64,000 nucleotides of DNA, taken from the NCBI GenBank assembly GCA_021234155.1, contig JAJEKV010000051.1, positions 1,676,754 through 1,740,753 of the forward strand. The letters run 5' to 3'. Positions within the stretch are counted from its first letter, which is position 1. Each line of letters opens with the position of its first letter. The notes under the pieces are model-generated. The model was not told the DNA's origin. It saw only the letters and a program-made list of their open reading frames with translations, and ran no database searches. A program made the position numbers and the translations under genes. Shown here one piece after another: positions 58,171 to 64,000 of this stretch. The DNA is from Isoetes taiwanensis. Taxonomy: Eukaryota > Streptophyta > Lycopodiopsida > Isoetales > Isoetaceae.

Positions 58171-58410
58171 TTGATCTTGGCAGACAAAGATCGAGCACTG
58201 ACCATATTCCTATAGGAACTAACTAATCTAGACATTCAGTCTTGGAGATACAAGCCCAAGCACGAACCTCGAGTAGTGGAATTTTTTTTTCCAGGAATAG
58301 AGTTAGTAACTATCTGGAGTTAGGATAATTAGAGAACATAATTAAGATGGAATAGATAGAAGAAAAGCCTCCTAAGAAAGTTTAGTAAATTTTAGTCACT
58401 TTTTGGCTGA

Positions 58411-59487
58411 CACCTCTAAGGATGCGCCAGGAGCATGTTAGGTCCATACCTAATTAGGCTCTCGCGCACGCTTAGAGGGGTCACCCCATATGAACCCTAG
58501 AACTCGGCCTTAGGAGCCCCAAATCGTAAAATAAAAGATAATATCCCATTTAAAAAACTCGAATTAGCTAGATTTGTATGCTAAAACACAGAAAAACATT
58601 TTAGTAAAAGTCATTTTGGAGCAACACCTCTAAGGGTGCGCCAGGGCATAGTTAGGTCATGACCTAACACCCTTCTCGCGCAGGCTTAGAGGGGTCCCCT
58701 AAAAGTGACCTTGGAATTTGATCAAAACTTACTCAAATTGTAAAAGTTATGCTTAGAATGCTTAAATTAGTGGAAAAGGCATGTTAAATTGTGTAAATTG
58801 GATAAGTTTAGAGCAGAAAGGGACAACACCTCTAAGGGTGCACCAGGTCCGGACCTAACACCCTTCTCGCGCACGCTTAGAGGGGTTCGAGGGAAAATGG
58901 TCAAAGAAGACCCCACTTTGATCCAAGGTGGGGAGAATTTCATCAACAAACCAAGAAAATAAGCAAGGCAGAGATGCAGGTCGTGCAACACTTTGAAGAC
59001 TCATTGGCGTGCACGCTCCACGCAAAAAGAGTCACTGTGACACCGAAAGACATGAGACTGGCGAAGTATATCAAGAGAACAGACAAATAGGACAGAAAAT
59101 ACTTTTTGTAACTAAGGAGCTTATATGTAAAGTGTGAAAATTTGAATAATAAGGACGTATAGTTTGTTTAAAATGGAGATCAAGTGTAGTAGCAATTAAG
59201 GAGCAAATGGGAAATTTTGGTTTTGGAGGTCAACACCTCCAAGGAGGCGCCAGACACCAGTTAGGTTCCAACCTAACTATGCTCTCGCGCATGCTTAGAG
59301 GGGTCCAACCAACTGGACCATTGATCAGCCACTTCCCTGCTCCAAATGAAGTAAATAAGCACATAAAATTGCATTACATAAGAAGATAAGTAAGAATTCA
59401 CCTCTTAAACTTGTTTTGGCATCATTTGGGCACAACACCTCACTTAGGTCCCAACCTAACTATGCTCTCGCGCATGCTTAGAGGGGT
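58411..59487 (+). repeat. Array of five hairpin-forming repeats, ~203-bp period
   Basis: Five copies at 58411-58481, 58625-58695, 58827-58886, 59234-59304 and 59436-59487. Each starts cacctctaag(g)gtgcgcc and ends cgcgcacgcttagaggggt; the arms are reverse complements, forming a stem of about 16 bp with few mismatches. Inside is a second inverted repeat (ttaggt..acctaa). Starts are 214, 202, 407 and 202 bp apart, so one unit of a six-unit array near 59030 has decayed. The spacers have diverged but keep some shared words (gagc(c/t)ccaaatcg). The array lies in the leader of element F, after the PBS. Confidence 0.85.
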
Positions 59488-59499
59488 CCGATTTTTCAA

Positions 59500-62146
59500 A
59501 CCCCATAACTTGAGCTACAGAGCTCCAAATCGCCTGAAATTTGTTGCAATAGGACCGTTAGACAGCCTAGAATCCATTTATGATCTCAAATTAGGCTAGA
59601 AATGTCAAACCCCAGCTCAAAATAACCAAAATTGCTCAAACCCTTGAATTGTTTTTCCAAACTATGGTTTCTTTGTAAATAGAAGCATACCCCATTAGTA
59701 CCTCACAAGTATTGCTCTCGGCTCAAAGCTGATGCCTTACTCCTAGATAGAAGTGCCCAAGAACACCTCTTTGTTATAGTCATCTAGACCTCAGCATAGC
59801 AACCCAAGTCCAACTGTTGGTACATCACCTCTGCTCATGCCAAAGGCATAAACCTTGACCTAATTTTGTGTCCTTGTAATAGAGTTTGACCTATACAAAC
59901 ACATTGACACTCCCTATTGCTAGGATACCTAGAAAGGAGCTAGAGTCTAGAGCAGCCCAAGTCACTCCATGTGTAGAGATTGGACTCCCCCAAACCAACT
60001 TAGGACCTTAGAGTATGCCTCAAACATCATGGAGGTTTTGCAAAACAACCCTCATTTCATGCCATACCACACATCCTAATGTCCATAGACTTGGAGATTA
60101 TAGATATGTCTCTAGTAATGCTTTGCTCGAGCCATCTTGCTTGCTTATAGAGCCCAAAATGTTGTAGGAGAGCCCTTCAAGTGGACCCTTAGACTCTAGA
60201 ATATCTGGCGTTGCTTTTCGAAGTACATGCGAGCCACGAAGAGCTAGAGGTGCAACTTCTTGAAGACATCAAAGGTCCCAGCCGATGTACTGCATGAGAT
60301 AAGGAGAGGAGACCGAAAAAGGCAGGCCCAAGAGAGGGAAGCACAACGACAAACACCTCAAGCCCGACAAGCGAGTAGAACAGGACACCACCGCCTATCA
60401 TCAATCTTCATCAAATGGGAAGAATATTTGGTAACCAACGGCATCAAGAATTTTCTAGATAACCTCCGGCTACCACGTCCACGAGGTCACATCGAAAAGA
60501 GGATCTCGGCGCCTTCACCAAGTCGGCGCTTATGAGTTTCAAATGGAAGAATGCAAAGCAAAGAAAGTACAGAGTCGCGAAGGCGTTAGACATCGATGCC
60601 ACGTTGGCATCCGCGAGCTAAGGTCGAGGGGCATAATCTTTCATCGAGGAGAGAGAAGTCATGGCGACCACGGGGCCGCATAGAAACCAAAGGAAGGGCG
60701 ACTTTTACTCGTCGGCCAAAGGAGTGCGAGACTTCGAATGGATAGGACCCAAAGGGGAGGAGAGGCGACCTAGCCAGCCAGTGAGATCACGCAAAGGCAA
60801 CCCGGAAGGAGCTAGGGTAGGTGCAATGGAGATGACCACACTTCCAAGCACGGGAGAGGCACCTCGGAATGAAGCAAAGCCCAATCAGCGAGGGCGCTCA
60901 TAAATTCAACCTACGGAGGAATGACAATGCACGCCTACACACCCCACGATCTCGAGCTTGAATACATTCAAGAACGCTGGATTGCAACAGCCCGGTGATC
61001 AACCGATCAATGGCACCGCATCGGCAACCTTACAACGACACACTTCGCATATAGGGGCGTTGGCGGTCACCGCATTCCTTACGACGGACATACACATTAA
61101 GGAGGAGCATCTTTTCAAGGGATCACATCGGCCGAACACTCTTCGCAACTTGGGGTGACGAGCTCGGATCAGACATGAAGCTCAACAATAGTAGCAACAT
61201 CTCAAGGAATCCCGGAGTCAACGAGCGAAGAAGATGCGGCAAAACCGAAGGATCAAACACGATAGGGGGGGGAAACCCTAAAGGAGTATAAACATTTAAG
61301 TAGATCTTCAGTAGTTGTTTTGAAAAAATGGATGAATTAAAATCCCAATGTAAATGCGTATATGTCTATTGTATATCTCGGTGCTCCACAGATATAGTGG
61401 AGAAAGTGAGTTTAAAGTCATGTTTTACGGATTTAGCGCCTAGATCAGAAGCTCCTTCACTTGACTACCAAATGAGGAAGCAAGGAAGCACAACTATAGC
61501 CCAAGATCAAAATGCAAGAGCAAGTCACGAGGGAGAAATGACCGAGCCCAAGCAAACCTTCGACTCCAAACACTTCAGAAGTGCCCTCAAGTAGAAGACC
61601 GCTCGTCCACCCAATGTCGAGAATAAGAGACAACACCGGTCATGTCAAGATCATCGGCCACAAGACGGGACATCGCCGTAGGCGCACCACTACCTCTTTG
61701 TGGCGTGGCAACACTTGACCGAACTTATGACACGAAAATGGCCTCAACAATAGAAGGAGGAACGACCCGACATCAACAAGCCAACTAAGAAGGCACATCT
61801 CGACGACCATAATTCCACCTTGTGGTAATATAGGGTGATGCGCTATGACACGCGTATTAGATGGAGACGACTTACGAAAAGCCACCGCGACGAGGAGATA
61901 TGCCTCGCTTCGTCAGGTACTTCCACCGGTAATTAGAATAGAAGAAGCCGATCGCATCTCCGACATGAGGGACCTCAACGCCCAAGGTAGAAGCATTCGA
62001 CACCTTAACGACAAGAGTATATCTAAAGAATAGGAATTTAATAGATTCCTCATAAGAGGAGAAGAATTAGCAGCTGGCTTGAGTTGGCAAAAAGCAGATG
62101 AAGGCAAGCAATGCTCAATGGAAGGATGGCCATCAATTAAACTTTT
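59500..62146. other. Interior of element F or neighbouring DNA, no recognised domain
   Basis: Several plus-strand open frames of 60-91 codons (60260-60535, 60661-60903, 61328-61594) are charged and rich in Arg, Lys and Glu. They show no gag, protease or RT motif that I can recognise. They may be remains of gag. The sequence near 61260 holds aaaccctaaaggagtata, a promoter-like word. Confidence 0.4.
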
Positions 62147-62560
62147 GTTTTTTTTTTTGAAGAACTGTGTCATCAATATATTAAAAGAATGGTAATGTTA
62201 CAAAGCAAGTGAGGAGGAAGGAGAATTGCCCCAAAGAGACAACGATACCTCGACACCCTATTTGCCGTACAAAACCCACCATCACCATCTACAACACCCA
62301 AGAAGTCCCGCCAAATGGCAAATTAAACTCTACTAATCCCCTGAACACCAAAGAATTAAACTTACTGCTCAACCAATAGTAAATAAACTTTGTAGCGGGT
62401 TATTCTCGATTCCAAAGAGACTTCCAAATATATTTACCCCTAATGCATGCCTCTCGCAAAAGAAGATTTTTTACAAACAAGACCCCCACCATTTTTGTTT
62501 CGAGTTACATATTTCCAACTAATAGTTTTTTCCCCAAATAAAGCCCCTGATAATTTCCTA
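62147..62560 (-). mobile_element. 3' end of a minus-strand LINE
   Basis: A T run at 62147-62159 (poly(A) on the minus strand) is followed by sequence reading, on the minus strand, a YIDDTVL-like tail. A block near 62420 resembles the WKSLWN.E...KFIYYWL start of the LINE zinc-binding RT tail. Only the 3' end is present. Confidence 0.5.
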
Positions 62561-62721
62561 GGGGCAAACCCTTGTTGGGTTGGGTTTTTGGCATATTCCT
62601 AGGATATGTTTGTATATGCCTAGAATATTCTAAAAACTGTTACAAACCTGCGAATGCCCTTAAAACCGCTGTCGGTGGCCAAAGCGTTCTTGCTGAGGCT
62701 TGTAGGTGCTCTTCTTACCTG

Positions 62722-62921
62722 TGTAACCGGAACAGGATATAGGATATGGCACTTTTATTGATCTTACAGCTCGGCAAAGACATGCGGCCGTGGTAGGAAG
62801 GCCGATCTAACTTGGTTCGATCATTGCGAGCTCTAACCTGAGGCTCTACCAGACCAGCAACCAGATTTGCATAGATGAATCTATTTAGATGTATGCCAGA
62901 AAAGGAGGAGCTCAACCTCAA
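62722..62921 (-). CDS. Possible exon, unknown protein
   Basis: A minus-strand frame (..VEPQVRARNDRTKLDRPSYH..) ends at a strong donor (TTACACAG/GTAAGAAG) at about 62720. No domain is recognised. It may belong with the exon at 63466 to a host gene on the minus strand. Confidence 0.28.
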
Positions 62922-63465
62922 GCTGGAAATGCCTGGTTTTGCTACTGAATTTTGCCCTACGTCTGTTATCTTATTTCCAAATCAAAAGATCGGTTCGCTT
63001 GAGCAGCGTTCCGTTTCCATCTAGATCTTTTAACAGCTAGAGATTCTACAGCAGAGTGCCAATGCAAAAGGCTTGGAGGGCTTTGGTATGCCATTCTATA
63101 GCAATAGCAGACGCTTATACATCTACACAAAATGAGGACGAGAACCCAGTTATTAATCAGGTTCTTGCTATTTTTCATATTAAAATGATTACATGGTATA
63201 TGTTCTGTGTTTTTCAAATGATTTGTCCAGGGATTTCAAACTTTTAGGGGGTTACATGTCTATCCCACTTGGGCTAGAATGCCATTCATATGGATCTTAG
63301 CTTTGGAAATGCTCTTATTTGACCTTAAACCTAGGCTACATTAAAGCTTTTCTGCATTGCATGAATGCAGCAGCGCAAGAGTTAGCCAAGAGTTAGCTTT
63401 CTTTTTCTTAATTATCAAATTGATTGCAGCTCAACTGGTACAAAAGACCAGATCATGTACTTACT

Positions 63466-63647
63466 GGGATGAATGGATCATCAAATAGATCCCAAATTTT
63501 CAGATCTATTCCATTTATAATTTCATGAAACTTGTGCAGTTGAGGAGATATCAGCGGATTGCCAGAAATTTCTTGCGCATATGTATACGAGACCTCATAT
63601 AAAGGTAATGATGCCAAGTAAGCGAAACCATGAAAAATGAGATACAT
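63466..63647 (-). CDS. Possible exon, unknown protein
   Basis: A minus-strand frame contains SGNPLISPQLHKFHEIINGI and LKIWDLFDDPFIP and ends exactly at a consensus donor (CCCA/GTAAGTAC). The peptide looks like ordinary globular protein, unlike the transposon frames. I cannot name a family. The start is not fixed, since an acceptor may lie within the first third. Confidence 0.4.
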
Positions 63648-63672
63648 ACAATTAGTTGATTATTATAGTAGG

Positions 63673-63877
63673 TGTGACGGATGTAATCCTAACAGATTGA
63701 TGACATCAGCAGAATGAATGATATGGCAGTCCAAGTTGGCAATCTATGCTAAAGGTCACCAGATTAGAGAGTCATGGCTCTAGATTAGGTTGTGTCTTTT
63801 GACATCACGTATGTACTTAAGGCCATGTCCCAGGCTGTTTGGGATAGTTCAATATAGAAGCTTTCTCTTTCGTAACA
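63673..63877 (+). repeat. Small LTR (about 205 bp) at the right edge
   Basis: Begins TGTGACGG and ends CGTAACA, directly followed by a perfect PBS. The short length fits a copia-type or TRIM-like element. The rest of the element lies outside the window, so the start is uncertain. Confidence 0.45.
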
Positions 63878-63890
63878 TGGTATCAGAGCC
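63878..63890 (+). other. Primer-binding site, tRNA-iMet
   Basis: TGGTATCAGAGCC immediately after CGTAACA. No coding sequence of the element is reached before the window ends. Confidence 0.75.
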
Positions 63891-64000
63891 GTAGGCTTAT
63901 GTAGCAATGGAGTGCCCAAGGGCTGTCTGAAACGGCAGCCATGGTGGAGGCAGTCACTCTTGCAATTTAGGCTACAGTTAAATTTAGAAGATCCTGGACC

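Noticed and set aside
58411-59487. CRISPR-like appearance of regularly spaced palindromic repeats
   Set aside because: Only five units, period about 203 bp, spacers share ancestry, the setting is an LTR element of a eukaryote and no cas genes are present.

Overview
This is eukaryotic, plant-type DNA dominated by transposable elements. Evidence for a land plant: GT..AG splice signals, tRNA-iMet primer-binding sites of the TGGTATCAGAGC type, Ty3/gypsy elements with plant-style chromodomain and Tat/Athila-like pol domains, an L1-like LINE with a zinc-binding reverse-transcriptase tail, and Ulp1-family protease exons. A decayed gene at 3.1-6.3 kb belongs to a family that I associate with ferns, lycophytes, bryophytes and some animals. 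From this I infer a seed-free land plant, perhaps a fern, but the species cannot be fixed from the sequence. No bacterial-type operon, tRNA, rRNA or CRISPR array was seen. No intact single-copy host gene is complete in the window.

1-13.07 kb: old genic or transposon-derived material. It holds a broken Ulp1 (C48) protease gene (+), a DDE-transposase-like gene (-) with two peptidyl-tRNA hydrolase 2 exons lying in its intron, a second Ulp1-like protease (-) whose exons I found by reading splice signals, an L1-like LINE (+), and an SBP-box-like exon (-).

13.07-51.1 kb: a deep nest of mobile elements that can be unpacked from its repeats. A gypsy element (LTR beginning at 13072, PBS at 49476) had its 5' LTR split by a second gypsy element (13253-48762, 570-bp LTRs). 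That second element was split inside pol by a segment with imperfect CACT-type terminal inverted repeats (17152-42278, TTG duplication). This segment carries a 19-bp minisatellite, which was split by a third, minus-strand chromodomain gypsy element (21659-40129, CTTGG duplication) with three LTRs in tandem. One of those LTRs was split by a second type of LINE (36184-39964) ending in a pentanucleotide repeat.

51.1-64 kb: non-coding sequence, a 1.8-kb almost pure pyrimidine tract, a 2.3-kb LTR (55829-58156) with its PBS, then a leader containing five conserved hairpins spaced at about 203 bp or twice that. A minus-strand LINE tail, possible host exons and a small LTR with a perfect iMet PBS lie at the right edge.

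Most coding regions are broken by stops or frameshifts. The gag, protease, RT, RNase H and integrase pieces are parts of the polyproteins of their own elements and do not form a shared pathway.
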